Below are positions 1 through 6,246 of a stretch of 7,323 nt of DNA, piece after piece. A model generated the notes under the pieces. That model was not told the DNA's origin. It ran no database searches and worked only from the letters and a program-made list of their open reading frames with translations. A program made the translations under genes and the position numbers. The first letter of the stretch is position 1. Each line of letters starts with the position of its first letter. Source of the DNA: Streptosporangiaceae bacterium. Its GTDB lineage: Bacteria > Actinomycetota > Actinomycetes > Streptosporangiales > Streptosporangiaceae. The stretch lies in assembly GCA_030052355.1 (NCBI GenBank), contig JASIGS010000607.1:1-7323 (forward strand). Reading direction: 5' to 3'.

Positions 1-1858
1 CGAGCGCGCCGACCGCCCGTGCGGTGGCCTCGTTGTCCCCGGTGAGCAGCACCGTGCGCAGCCCGAGCCTGCGCAGTTCGGCCACGGCGCCCGCGGCCGA
101 CGGCTTGATCGTGTCGGCGACCGCCAGCACGCCACGGGCCTTGAGGTCCCAGCCTGCTAGTACCGCGGTCCAGCCGGCTCGTTCCCATTCCTGAGCCTGG
201 TCGGCCAGCGCGGCGGGTACCGCGAGGCCTTGCTCCTCGAGCAGCTTGCGCTTGCCGACGGTCACCAGCACGCCGTCCACGCGACCGCGCGCGCCGAGCC
301 CGGGCAGCGCCGCGAAGTCCTCGGCCTGGCGGAGCGGCGGGACGCCCGCGGTGTCGTCCCTCGCTGCCGCGCTGATGGCGGCGGCCACCGCGTGCTCGGA
401 TGCCTGCTCCACCGATCCAGCCCGGTAGAGCAGGTCCGCCCGGCTGGTGCCGTCCGCGGGCAGCAGCCCGGCCAGGGACATCTTGCCGGTGGTCACGGTG
501 CCCGTCTTGTCCAGCACGACGGTGTCGATCGACCGCGACGACTCGAGCGCCGGGTAGCCCTTGATGAAGATGCCGAGCCCGGCGCCGCGTCCGCACGCGA
601 CGACGAGGGCGGCCGGGGTGGCCAGGCCGAGCGCGCACGGGCAGGCGATGATCAGGACTGCCAGCGCGGCGCTGAACGCGTGCTGCGCGGGCGCGCCGGC
701 CGCCAGCCAGCCGCCCAGCGTCGCGGCCGCCATCACGAGCACCGCAGGGACGAACCAACCAGAGATCCTGTCGGCCAGCCGCTGGACGGCCGCCTTCTGG
801 GCCTGCGCCTGCTCGACGAGCCTGATCAGGTGGGCGAGCTGGGTGTCACTGCCCACCTTCTCGGCCCGCACAACGAGCCGTCCGGCCAGCGCGACGGTGC
901 CACCGACAACGGTGTCGCCCGGCGCCACCGCAACCGGCACGGACTCGCCGGTCATCATGCTGCGGTCCACCTCGGACTGCCCGAACACCACCTCCCCGTC
1001 CGTGGCGATCTTCTCGCCGGGCCGGACGAGGAAGGTGTCGCCCGGGCGCAGTTCACCGACGGGAACGCGCCGCTCCGTGCCATCGGCCCCGAGCACGGAC
1101 ACTTCCCTGGCGCCGGACCCGGCCAGGTCGCGCATCGCCTCGCCCGCGGTCCTGCGTGCCCGTGCCTCGAAGAACCTGCCTGCCAGCAAGAACGTGGTCA
1201 CGGCGGCGGCCACCTCGAGGTAGATCCCGCCGCCGGAGGCGTGCACAAGCTCGTAGCCGGCGGTGTGTTTCACCGGCCCCGAGTCGAGCGCGAACATGGC
1301 GTAGAGCGACCAGCTGCACGCGGCGATGATCCCCAGCGACACCAGCGTGTCCATGGTCAGGGTGCCGTGCCGCAGATTCCGCCAGGCCGCGTGGTGGAAC
1401 GGCCAGGCGGCCCAGCCGGCGACCGGGACGGCGAGCGCGATGAGCACCCACTGCCAGCCTGGGAAGCGGAACGCTCCGAACAACGACAAGCCGATCGAAA
1501 GGTCAGAAAGCGGGATGAAGAAGATAAGCGCGACGATCAGGCGGCGCTTGAGGTAGGCCGCTCGGCCCCCGGCCAGGTCGATCTGCTCTTCGTCGGCTGC
1601 CTCGCCGGCTCGCCTGGTGGCCTCCCGCGCCCCGTAGCCTGCCTGCTCGACCGCGGAAACCAGCATGGCCGGCGTCATGGCCGGCGGCGCTGAGATCGTC
1701 GCTCGCTCGGTGGCGAAGTTCACCACGGCCTGGACGCCGTCGAGTGCGTTGAGCTTCCTCTCCACCCGGGCTGCGCAGGCGGCGCACGTCATGCCGGTGA
1801 CGGCCAGCTGTATCTCCTGCGCCCCTGGCGATGGCTCAGCCACGGTCGCTGCAGACAT
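1..1858 (-). CDS. copA: Copper-exporting P1B-type ATPase CopA (C-terminus beyond window)
   Basis: Inner-membrane Cu(I) exporter driven by ATP. I translated the minus strand from ATG 1858-1856; it stays open for 619 codons to the left edge. Visible in order: N-terminal HMA domain with GMTCAAC (C25, C28); four hydrophobic segments between about residues 105 and 235; actuator motif TGES (303-306); ion-binding CPC (406-408) in the sixth membrane helix; phosphorylation motif DKTGT (Asp 450); an SEHAVA motif with nucleotide-binding His 489; hinge TGDN (606-609). The final two helices, with the YN and MxxSS ion-site residues, are off the window. CPC plus an HMA domain with CxxC points to Cu(I) or Ag(I). 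The start is supported by a purine-rich AAGGAAGG about 10 nt upstream. It is divergent from copZ, so copper control of both from one region is likely. Oddity: Ala replaces the usual Pro after His 489 (SEHPxA in most relatives). Family assignment is certain; metal specificity is inferred. Confidence 0.96.
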   Translation of the reverse strand, partial: MSAATVAEPSPGAQEIQLAVTGMTCAACAARVERKLNALDGVQAVVNFATERATISAPPAMTPAMLVSAVEQAGYGAREATRRAGEAADEEQIDLAGGRAAYLKRRLIVALIFFIPLSDLSIGLSLFGAFRFPGWQWVLIALAVPVAGWAAWPFHHAAWRNLRHGTLTMDTLVSLGIIAACSWSLYAMFALDSGPVKHTAGYELVHASGGGIYLEVAAAVTTFLLAGRFFEARARRTAGEAMRDLAGSGAREVSVLGADGTERRVPVGELRPGDTFLVRPGEKIATDGEVVFGQSEVDRSMMTGESVPVAVAPGDTVVGGTVALAGRLVVRAEKVGSDTQLAHLIRLVEQAQAQKAAVQRLADRISGWFVPAVLVMAAATLGGWLAAGAPAQHAFSAALAVLIIACPCALGLATPAALVVACGRGAGLGIFIKGYPALESSRSIDTVVLDKTGTVTTGKMSLAGLLPADGTSRADLLYRAGSVEQASEHAVAAAISAAARDDTAGVPPLRQAEDFAALPGLGARGRVDGVLVTVGKRKLLEEQGLAVPAALADQAQEWERAGWTAVLAGWDLKARGVLAVADTIKPSAAGAVAELRRLGLRTVLLTGDNEATARAVGAL

Positions 1859-1875
1859 CCGTCCGTCCCTTCCTT

Positions 1876-1900
1876 CCGCGCCGCCTCGGCGGTCCCGCGG
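1876..1900 (-). other. GC-rich hairpin in the copA leader
   Basis: CCGCG (1876-1880) pairs with CGCGG (1896-1900), and inside it CCGC (1881-1884) pairs with GCGG (1889-1892) around a 4-nt loop; a 3-nt bulge separates the two stems. On the minus strand this would lie at the 5' end of the copA leader, immediately before the purine-rich ribosome-binding site. It could modulate translation or merely reflect high G+C. There is no U tract, so a terminator is unlikely. Confidence 0.3.
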
Positions 1901-1906
1901 CACCCT

Positions 1907-1922
1907 AAGGAAACGTTACCTT
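1907..1922. promoter_or_regulatory. 16-bp near-perfect palindrome between copA and copZ
   Basis: AAGGAAACGTTACCTT: arms AAGG and CCTT around a palindromic AACGTT core, with a single mismatched pair. It sits centrally in the 115-bp divergent region, 48 nt from the copA ATG and 51 nt from the copZ ATG. On the minus strand a TANNNT -10-like hexamer, TAACGT (1918-1913), lies inside it, giving a predicted copA start near 1906. A dimeric regulator binding here could block copA transcription. It does not resemble the C/G-run operators usual for CsoR or the longer CueR/MerR dyad, so the regulator is not identified. Operator role is inference. Confidence 0.45.
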
Positions 1923-1961
1923 GCGGTTTCGTGCCCGGATAAGGCCCGTCTGCCACACCTG

Positions 1962-1967
1962 TACCAT
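1962..1967 (+). promoter_or_regulatory. Candidate -10 element of a leaderless copZ transcript
   Basis: TACCAT fits the actinobacterial TANNNT -10 consensus and ends 6 nt before the A of the copZ ATG (1974), so the predicted transcription start coincides with the start codon. The 20 nt before the ATG contain no purine-rich ribosome-binding site. Together these suggest a leaderless mRNA, which is common in actinobacteria. No convincing -35 hexamer is visible. Confidence 0.45.
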
Positions 1968-1973
1968 GCCTGA

Positions 1974-2180
1974 ATGGGCCAGAGCGTTTATACCGTGACC
2001 GGGATGACCTGCAGTCACTGCGAGAATGCCGTGCGCAGCGAGATCTCGGGCATTCCGGGAGTCACCTCGGTCGACGTGGACCTCGCCTCGGGCAGGGTCT
2101 CCATCACCGCCGACCCCGATCCGGAGCCGGCTGCCGTCCGCGGCGCGGTCGAGACGGCGGGGTACGAACTCGCCGGCTAG
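1974..2180 (+). CDS. copZ: CopZ-type copper chaperone (single HMA domain)
   Basis: Small cytosolic protein of 68 residues consisting of one heavy-metal-associated domain, the usual length for CopZ/Atx1-like chaperones that carry Cu(I) and pass it to CopA. The metal site GMTCSHC is near the N-terminus (C13 and C16), followed by the expected beta-alpha-beta-beta-alpha-beta pattern: a 'VRSEISGIPGV' helix and turn, a 'VDVDLASGRVSI' hairpin, and a C-terminal 'GYELAG' strand. His between the two cysteines is a common variant. The gene is divergent from copA, and the only plausible start is ATG 1974, which lacks a Shine-Dalgarno sequence (see the leaderless promoter entry). It ends 114 nt before devS and does not overlap it. 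Family assignment is secure; delivery to the neighbouring CopA is inferred from context. Confidence 0.95.
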   Translation: MGQSVYTVTGMTCSHCENAVRSEISGIPGVTSVDVDLASGRVSITADPDPEPAAVRGAVETAGYELAG

Positions 2181-2249
2181 CCGCCCCGTGCTGCCGGGTC
2201 GTTCAGCGAGGCGGCCAGCTGACGGCTGCTGAGACGACATCGGCGGAAG

Positions 2250-2255
2250 TATGAT
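2250..2255 (+). promoter_or_regulatory. Candidate -10 element of devS
   Basis: TATGAT, one base from the consensus TATAAT, lies 45 nt upstream of the GTG start and would place transcription initiation near 2262. No good -35 hexamer is found at 16-19 nt upstream, so it may be activator-dependent or have an extended -10. A DosR-type box was looked for here and not found. Confidence 0.4.
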
Positions 2256-2294
2256 CACAGCGACGCTGGTTGCTCGTGGGTGGAGGCTGGGGGA

Positions 2295-4001
2295 GTGGTG
2301 AGCAAGAGGCCTCAGGCGCTACCTAACCTCAGGCTCGACGAGCTCCTCGCCGAACTACAGGTCAGGCTGCAGGCTGTGCTCGCGACCCGTGACCGGGTAA
2401 ATGCCCTGTTCGAGGCCGTTATAGCGGTTGGCACCAACCTCGACATCGAGGTTGTGCTGCGCGGCATCGTTGAGGCAGCGGTCACGCTGGTGGACGCCAG
2501 GTACGGCGCCATGGGCGTGATCGGCGAAGGCGGCAAGCTGGCCGAGTTCATCCCGGTGGGCTTGACCGAGGACCAGATCAGCCGGATCCATCACTGGCCA
2601 GAGGGCCGCGGCCTGCTCGGCGCGCTGATCACCGACCCGCGGCCGATGCGGATCGCCGACCTCGGCCATCACAAGCTCTCGTCGGGCTTCCCTGAGGGTC
2701 ACCCTCCGATGACCTCGTTCCTCGGAGCTCCCATCCGGATCCGGGACGAGGTCTACGGGAACCTGTACCTGACCGAGAAGCGGAACGGCGGCCAGTTCGA
2801 CGAGGAAGACGAGGCCGTGCTCGTGGCACTGGCGGCGGCGGCGGGTGTCGCCATCGAGAACGCGCGCCTCTATGACGAGGCGCGCAGACAACAGCGCTGG
2901 CTGGCCGCGAGCGCCGAAGTGACCAGCACGCTGCTGTCCGGTTCTGACGTAGGCGACGCGCTCAAGCTGATCACGGCGAGGTCGCTCGAGATGTCCGGGG
3001 CAGACCTGGTGGTGCTCGCCCTGCCGACCGGCGACGGGAGCCAGTTGCAGATCGAGCACGCCGCGGGCGACGGCGCTGAGGACTCAATCGGCCTGGTCTT
3101 GCCCGCGGAGAAGTCTGCCTCTGGTCTGGTTCTGGCCGCGGGTGAGCGGTTGCTGATCGACGACTTCGGTCAAGACGAGCGGGTCGCGGCCGTGGCCAAG
3201 GAACACATGAATCTTGGACCGGCGATCCTGGTGCCGCTCGGCACGCCCGGCAACGTCCGCGGCGTGCTGACCGCAGGCCGCCGCCCCGGCGCCATGCCGC
3301 TGGCGCCAGGCGCCGCCGACATGCTCGCTACCTTCGCGATCCAGGCTGGCATCGCCCTTGAGCTCGCCGAGCACCGCAGGCAGGCCGAGCGGGTCGCGGT
3401 GTTCGAGGACCGGGACAGGATCGCCAGGGACCTGCATGACCTGGTGATCCAGCGGCTGTACGCCACGGGCATGTCGCTGCAGGGTTCGGTGGGGCTGATC
3501 GGCTCGCCGGAGGTGGCCAGCCGGATCAACTCTGCCGTGGACGCGCTGGACGAGACGATCCGCGAGATCAGGTCGTCGATCTTCGCGTTGCAGGCGAGGC
3601 AGGATGCCAAGCCGCCGAGTCTGCGTACCCGGATCCTCCAGGCAGCCGATGAGATGACCGGGCTGCTGGGCTTTCCGCCAGCGTTGCGGCTGGACGGCGG
3701 GCTCGACGCCGTTCCCTACGAGGTGAGCGAGCAGCTGCTCACCGCGCTGCGGGAGGCGCTCTCCAACGCCGCCAGGCACTCCGGCGCCAGCGCCGTCGAC
3801 GTCCGGGTCAGCGCTGGGCCGGAGCTGTCGCTGACCGTCAGGGACAACGGCTCTGGTTTCAAGGACAACGGCCGGCGCAGCGGCCTTGCGAACCTCGAGC
3901 AGCGGGCAGCCAAGCTCGGCGGCTCGATGCGGATCGCAGCGCAGCAGGGCGGCGGCACCGAGCTGACCTGGCGGGTGCCGCTCGGCGCTGTGTCTGACTA
4001 G
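2295..4001 (+). CDS. devS: DevS/DosS-type haem-GAF sensor histidine kinase
   Basis: Cytosolic sensor kinase of 568 residues (M. tuberculosis DosS is 578). Order: short N-terminal helix; GAF-A (about 35-185); GAF-B (about 215-355); HisKA_3 dimerisation domain with DRDRIARDLHD, phospho-acceptor His 381 and the HDxxxQ pattern (Gln 386) linked to phosphatase activity; HATPase with N box REALSNAARH, DNGSGF (Asp 517) and a GLANL lid. Compared from memory with DosS, GAF-A keeps the proximal haem ligand (His 136, DosS H149, in HPPM) and the distal-pocket Tyr 158 (DosS Y171), whereas the gating residue E87 is Gly 74, as in DosT. No membrane segment is seen. GTG 2295 was chosen because GGAGG (2282-2286) lies 8 nt upstream; GTG 2280 (five residues longer) or 2298 are alternatives. 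Its likely partner is devR at 6247-6930. Family and domain order are very secure; haem binding and ligand response are inferred. Confidence 0.95.
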   Translation: MVSKRPQALPNLRLDELLAELQVRLQAVLATRDRVNALFEAVIAVGTNLDIEVVLRGIVEAAVTLVDARYGAMGVIGEGGKLAEFIPVGLTEDQISRIHHWPEGRGLLGALITDPRPMRIADLGHHKLSSGFPEGHPPMTSFLGAPIRIRDEVYGNLYLTEKRNGGQFDEEDEAVLVALAAAAGVAIENARLYDEARRQQRWLAASAEVTSTLLSGSDVGDALKLITARSLEMSGADLVVLALPTGDGSQLQIEHAAGDGAEDSIGLVLPAEKSASGLVLAAGERLLIDDFGQDERVAAVAKEHMNLGPAILVPLGTPGNVRGVLTAGRRPGAMPLAPGAADMLATFAIQAGIALELAEHRRQAERVAVFEDRDRIARDLHDLVIQRLYATGMSLQGSVGLIGSPEVASRINSAVDALDETIREIRSSIFALQARQDAKPPSLRTRILQAADEMTGLLGFPPALRLDGGLDAVPYEVSEQLLTALREALSNAARHSGASAVDVRVSAGPELSLTVRDNGSGFKDNGRRSGLANLEQRAAKLGGSMRIAAQQGGGTELTWRVPLGAVSD

Positions 4002-4143
4002 CCTGCGGGCCGGCCGGCTGGAAGCGCCCGCCCACCGTCGCCGCGGGGCCGCTGCCAGTACGTTGTATCAGTTCGGCCGGCGCAAAACGGTAGAAGCCGG
4101 ACTCGATTCTGGGGGCAACTGCTACAAGGTGCAAATTCCAAGA

Positions 4144-4174
4144 TCGTCCGCCGCGGCGGAGCCGGAGCGGACGA
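4144..4174. other. Inverted repeat, possible hairpin or terminator downstream of devS
   Basis: TCGTCCGC (4144-4151) and GCGGACGA (4167-4174) are perfect 8-bp complements separated by a 15-nt GC-rich loop. It lies about 140 nt past the devS stop with no following U run. It may be a rho-independent-like structure without a U tract, or a protein-binding dyad. Function is not established. Confidence 0.3.
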
Positions 4175-4282
4175 CCATGCCGAGCGGCCGCTGACGCACC
4201 TGACGACCGGCCCAGCGCGGTGCATGATCGCTGACCGCAGCCGGGCTAGGCTCGTAGGCGCAGCAAGCCGCCGCCATAGCCG

Positions 4283-4306
4283 CCACGACGGCGGCCACGA
4301 CGGCCG
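4283..4306 (+). repeat. 12-bp tandem repeat, two copies
   Basis: CCACGACGGCGG (4283-4294) is followed directly by CCACGACGGCCG (4295-4306), differing at one base. A more degenerate unit begins at 4307. If the reading frame from ATG 4224 were translated, the unit would encode His-Asp-Gly-rich sequence; otherwise it belongs to the leader. Confidence 0.6.
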
Positions 4307-4308
4307 CC
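4290..4308 (+). promoter_or_regulatory. Stem-loop just upstream of the transporter ribosome-binding site
   Basis: GGCGGCC (4290-4296) and GGCCGCC (4302-4308) form a perfect 7-bp all-GC stem around a 5-nt loop (ACGAC). It ends 6 nt before AGGAGA (4315-4320) and 17 nt before the ATG at 4326. Such a stable element could limit ribosome access or stabilise the mRNA 5' end. Structure is seen in the sequence; function is inference. Confidence 0.4.
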
Positions 4309-4314
4309 ACCACG

Positions 4315-4389
4315 AGGAGACCAGCATGGACGGCTCGTCCTCTGTCGGTCCGGACAAGGAGACCAGCATGGACGGCTCGCCCGCTGTCG
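4315..4389 (+). repeat. Direct repeat duplicating ribosome-binding site, start codon and first codons
   Basis: Positions 4315-4347 recur at 4357-4389, offset by 42 bp (14 codons). The first 23 bases of each copy are identical and the next 10 differ at two positions. Each copy carries AGGAGA, a 5-nt spacer, ATG and codons for Met-Asp-Gly-Ser. The duplication is in frame, so initiation at the first ATG (4326) gives a protein with a repeated N-terminal MDGS block, and initiation at 4368 gives one without it. Confidence 0.85.
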
Positions 4390-5501
4390 ACTCGGCGCGC
4401 GTCAAACGCTGGCGGGAACTGCTGGCGAGCGAGCGGGACGCCGCGGCGCTGTACACCAGGCTCGCCGAGGCCGAGAGCGGCGAGCGCCGTGAGATCCTGC
4501 AGGAGCTGGCCGCGGTCGAGCTCAGGCACGCGGCGCACTGGGAAGGGAAGCTGACCGAGGCGGGTCAGCCGGTGCCGCCGCCGGGCGGCCCGAGCCTGCG
4601 TACCAGGATGCTGGCAACCGCCGCCCGCAGGATGTCCACCCAGGCCGTGCTGCCGATGATCGAGCGCGCTGAGCGCACCGACGCCGGCATCTACGACGTC
4701 GACCCCGATGCGGCGCCGGGCATGGCCGACGACGAGCGCGGTCACGCGAGGACGCTGTCCAGGCTCGCCGGCGGCGGCAAGCCCGAGCCGAGGGAGCAGA
4801 TAGCCCGGCGTGAGGGCTGGCACCGCGGCGACAGGTCCGGTGCGCTGCGGGCCGGCGTGTTCGGCGTGAGCGATGGCCTCGTCTCCAACACCTCGCTGGT
4901 CATGGGGTTCGCCGGGTCGACCGCCGACCACACGGCGGTGCTGCTGGCCGGCGTGGCCGGGCTGCTGGCCGGGTCGTTCTCGATGGCGGCCGGGGAGTAC
5001 GTCTCGATGGCCAGCCAGCGGGAGATGTACGAGCGGGAGATCTCGCTGGAGGCGCAGGAGCTCGAGGAGAACCCGGAGGAGGAACGCGCCGAGCTCGCGC
5101 TCCTCTACCGGGCCAAGGGGCTCGACAAGGCAGAGGCCGAGACGCTTGCTGACCGCATCATGTCCAACCGCAAGGTGGCGCTCGACACGCTCGCCAGGGA
5201 AGAGCTTGGCCTGGACCCGAGCGCGCTCGGGTCGCCGTGGAGGGCCGCGCTCTCGAGCCTCTTCACGTTCGCGGCGGGCGCGTTCGTCGTGGTGCTGCCG
5301 TACCTGATCGGCGGCGGGACCGCGGCGCTCGTGGCCACGATCGTGCTGGCCGCGGTCGCGATGGTCGCGGTCGGCGGCGGCATCGGGATACTCAACGGGC
5401 GGTCGGTGGTCAAGTCGGCGATGCGCCAGCTCCTGTTCGGTGCCGTGGCAGCCGCGGTGACCTTCGGGATCGGCCACCTCATCGGCACCCACATCTCGTA
5501 G
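4326..5501 (+). CDS. Rubrerythrin-VIT1/CCC1 fusion iron (manganese) transporter, MbfA-like
   Basis: Membrane protein of 391 residues. Residues about 25-145 form a ferritin-like (erythrin) domain with the full di-iron pattern: E36-x6-Y43, E65-x2-H68, E116-x6-Y123, E137-x2-H140. Residues about 170-391 are a VIT1/CCC1 transporter: TM1 with [11 protein letters not shown]2 with [10 protein letters not shown], a charged cytosolic metal-binding helical region ([13 protein letters not shown]), then three C-terminal membrane helices. Known relatives with this architecture (MbfA of Bradyrhizobium and Agrobacterium) export iron and protect against peroxide; plain VIT1 moves Fe2+ and Mn2+. Iron export is the best inference; manganese is possible. 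ATG 4326 has AGGAGA 5 nt upstream, and ATG 4368 has an identical site. An in-frame ATG at 4224 would add a His-rich extension but lacks a ribosome-binding site. The gene is followed after 10 nt by the mutase, suggesting co-transcription. No close standard gene symbol is assigned. Confidence 0.93.
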   Translation: MDGSSSVGPDKETSMDGSPAVDSARVKRWRELLASERDAAALYTRLAEAESGERREILQELAAVELRHAAHWEGKLTEAGQPVPPPGGPSLRTRMLATAARRMSTQAVLPMIERAERTDAGIYDVDPDAAPGMADDERGHARTLSRLAGGGKPEPREQIARREGWHRGDRSGALRAGVFGVSDGLVSNTSLVMGFAGSTADHTAVLLAGVAGLLAGSFSMAAGEYVSMASQREMYEREISLEAQELEENPEEERAELALLYRAKGLDKAEAETLADRIMSNRKVALDTLAREELGLDPSALGSPWRAALSSLFTFAAGAFVVVLPYLIGGGTAALVATIVLAAVAMVAVGGGIGILNGRSVVKSAMRQLLFGAVAAAVTFGIGHLIGTHIS

Positions 5502-5511
5502 CGCGCCGGTC

Positions 5512-6234
5512 ATGCAGCCCGCTCCGGTATACCGCCTCGTGCTGCTGCGCCACGGCCAGAGCGAGTGGAACGAGAAGAACCAGTTCACCGGCTGGGTGAA
5601 CGTGCCGCTCAGCGCGGCCGGGGAGCAGGAGGCCGCGCGCGCGGGGCGGCTGCTGGCGCAGGCCGTCCTGCTGCCCGAGACCGTGCACACCTCGCTGCAG
5701 CGGCGCACGATCCAGACCGCCGACCTCGCGCTGGCGCGGTGTGACCGCGACTGGATCCCGGTCCGTCGCACGTGGCGGCTCAACTCCAACCACTACGGCG
5801 CCCTGCAGGGCAGGAACAAGGATGAGGTGCTAGCCGAGTACGGCGAGCGGCAGTTCATGACCTGGCGGAGGTCGTTCGACAACGCGCCGCCGCCGATGCC
5901 GGCGCAGGGCGAGTACTCGCAGTTCCACGACGCTCGTTACGCGGCGATCCCGGCCGAGGCACGCCCGGTCACCGAGTCACTGAAGGACGTGACGGCCCGG
6001 CTGCTGCCGTACTGGTACGACGCGATAGTCCCCGACCTGCGCGCGGCCGCCGCGCAGCAGGCTTGCGTGCTGGTCGTCTCCCACGGCAACACGCTGCGCG
6101 CGCTGATCAAGCACCTGGACCGGCTGTCCGACGAGCAGGTAGCCGAGCTGAACGTGCCCACCGGCACGCCGCTGGTGTACGAACTCGGCCAGGAGATGAT
6201 CCCGGCCGAACCGGGCGGCCGCTACCTCGCTTAG
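5512..6234 (+). CDS. gpmA: 2,3-bisphosphoglycerate-dependent phosphoglycerate mutase (dPGM type), altered active site
   Basis: Cytosolic glycolytic/gluconeogenic enzyme family interconverting 3- and 2-phosphoglycerate through a phospho-histidine. It has 240 residues, close to the E. coli enzyme (250). Signatures: [10 protein letters not shown] with nucleophile His 14; FTGW; Arg 65; GALQGRNK with Lys 103; WRR (Arg 119, 120); [14 protein letters not shown] with His 191; [10 protein letters not shown] near the C-terminus. Using the constant offset of 3 from E. coli numbering up to this region, the motif normally reading LNERHYGAL is LNSNHYGAL here, so the acid/base Glu (E. coli E89) is Ser 92 and the following Arg is Asn 93. 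The enzyme may be weak, use another residue, or have changed substrate. ATG 5512 has no Shine-Dalgarno sequence and follows the transporter stop by 10 nt, suggesting translational coupling. It runs convergent with devR. Family is certain; mutase activity is less so. Confidence 0.9.
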   Translation: MQPAPVYRLVLLRHGQSEWNEKNQFTGWVNVPLSAAGEQEAARAGRLLAQAVLLPETVHTSLQRRTIQTADLALARCDRDWIPVRRTWRLNSNHYGALQGRNKDEVLAEYGERQFMTWRRSFDNAPPPMPAQGEYSQFHDARYAAIPAEARPVTESLKDVTARLLPYWYDAIVPDLRAAAAQQACVLVVSHGNTLRALIKHLDRLSDEQVAELNVPTGTPLVYELGQEMIPAEPGGRYLA

Positions 6235-6246
6235 GCCGTGTCCTGC

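Larger units (their letters stand above)
4002..4325. other. 324-bp intergenic region without a convincing gene
   Basis: Separates devS from the iron transporter. From about 4055 to 4145 base composition falls clearly below the surroundings (for example GCAAAACGGTAG and GGTGCAAATTCC). It contains an 8-bp inverted repeat (4144-4174), a weak TANNNT hexamer TAGGCT (4247-4252) that could be a -10 but lacks a -35, a 12-bp tandem repeat (4283-4306) and a hairpin beside the ribosome-binding site (4290-4308). No DosR-like box, tRNA cloverleaf or coding potential was found. The transporter promoter probably lies here but I cannot place it confidently. Confidence 0.6.

Noticed and set aside
230..1693. 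Long plus-strand open frame of 487 codons
   Set aside because: It lies antisense to copA, whose motifs are complete across the same stretch; the translation is low-complexity Arg/Gly/Ala/His-rich, typical of a shadow frame in high-GC DNA.
1931..1950. Possible second DosR box (GGGCCTTAT half on the minus strand) in the copA/copZ spacer
   Set aside because: Only one half resembles the consensus; the partner half reads CCGGGC and does not form the dyad.
4095..4112. tRNA T-arm-like string (GACTCGATTCT)
   Set aside because: No acceptor, D-arm or anticodon arm can be built around it, so it does not form a cloverleaf.
4122..5789. Long minus-strand open frame of 555 codons
   Set aside because: It is antisense to the well-supported iron transporter and the start of the mutase, with no recognisable domain and shadow-type composition.
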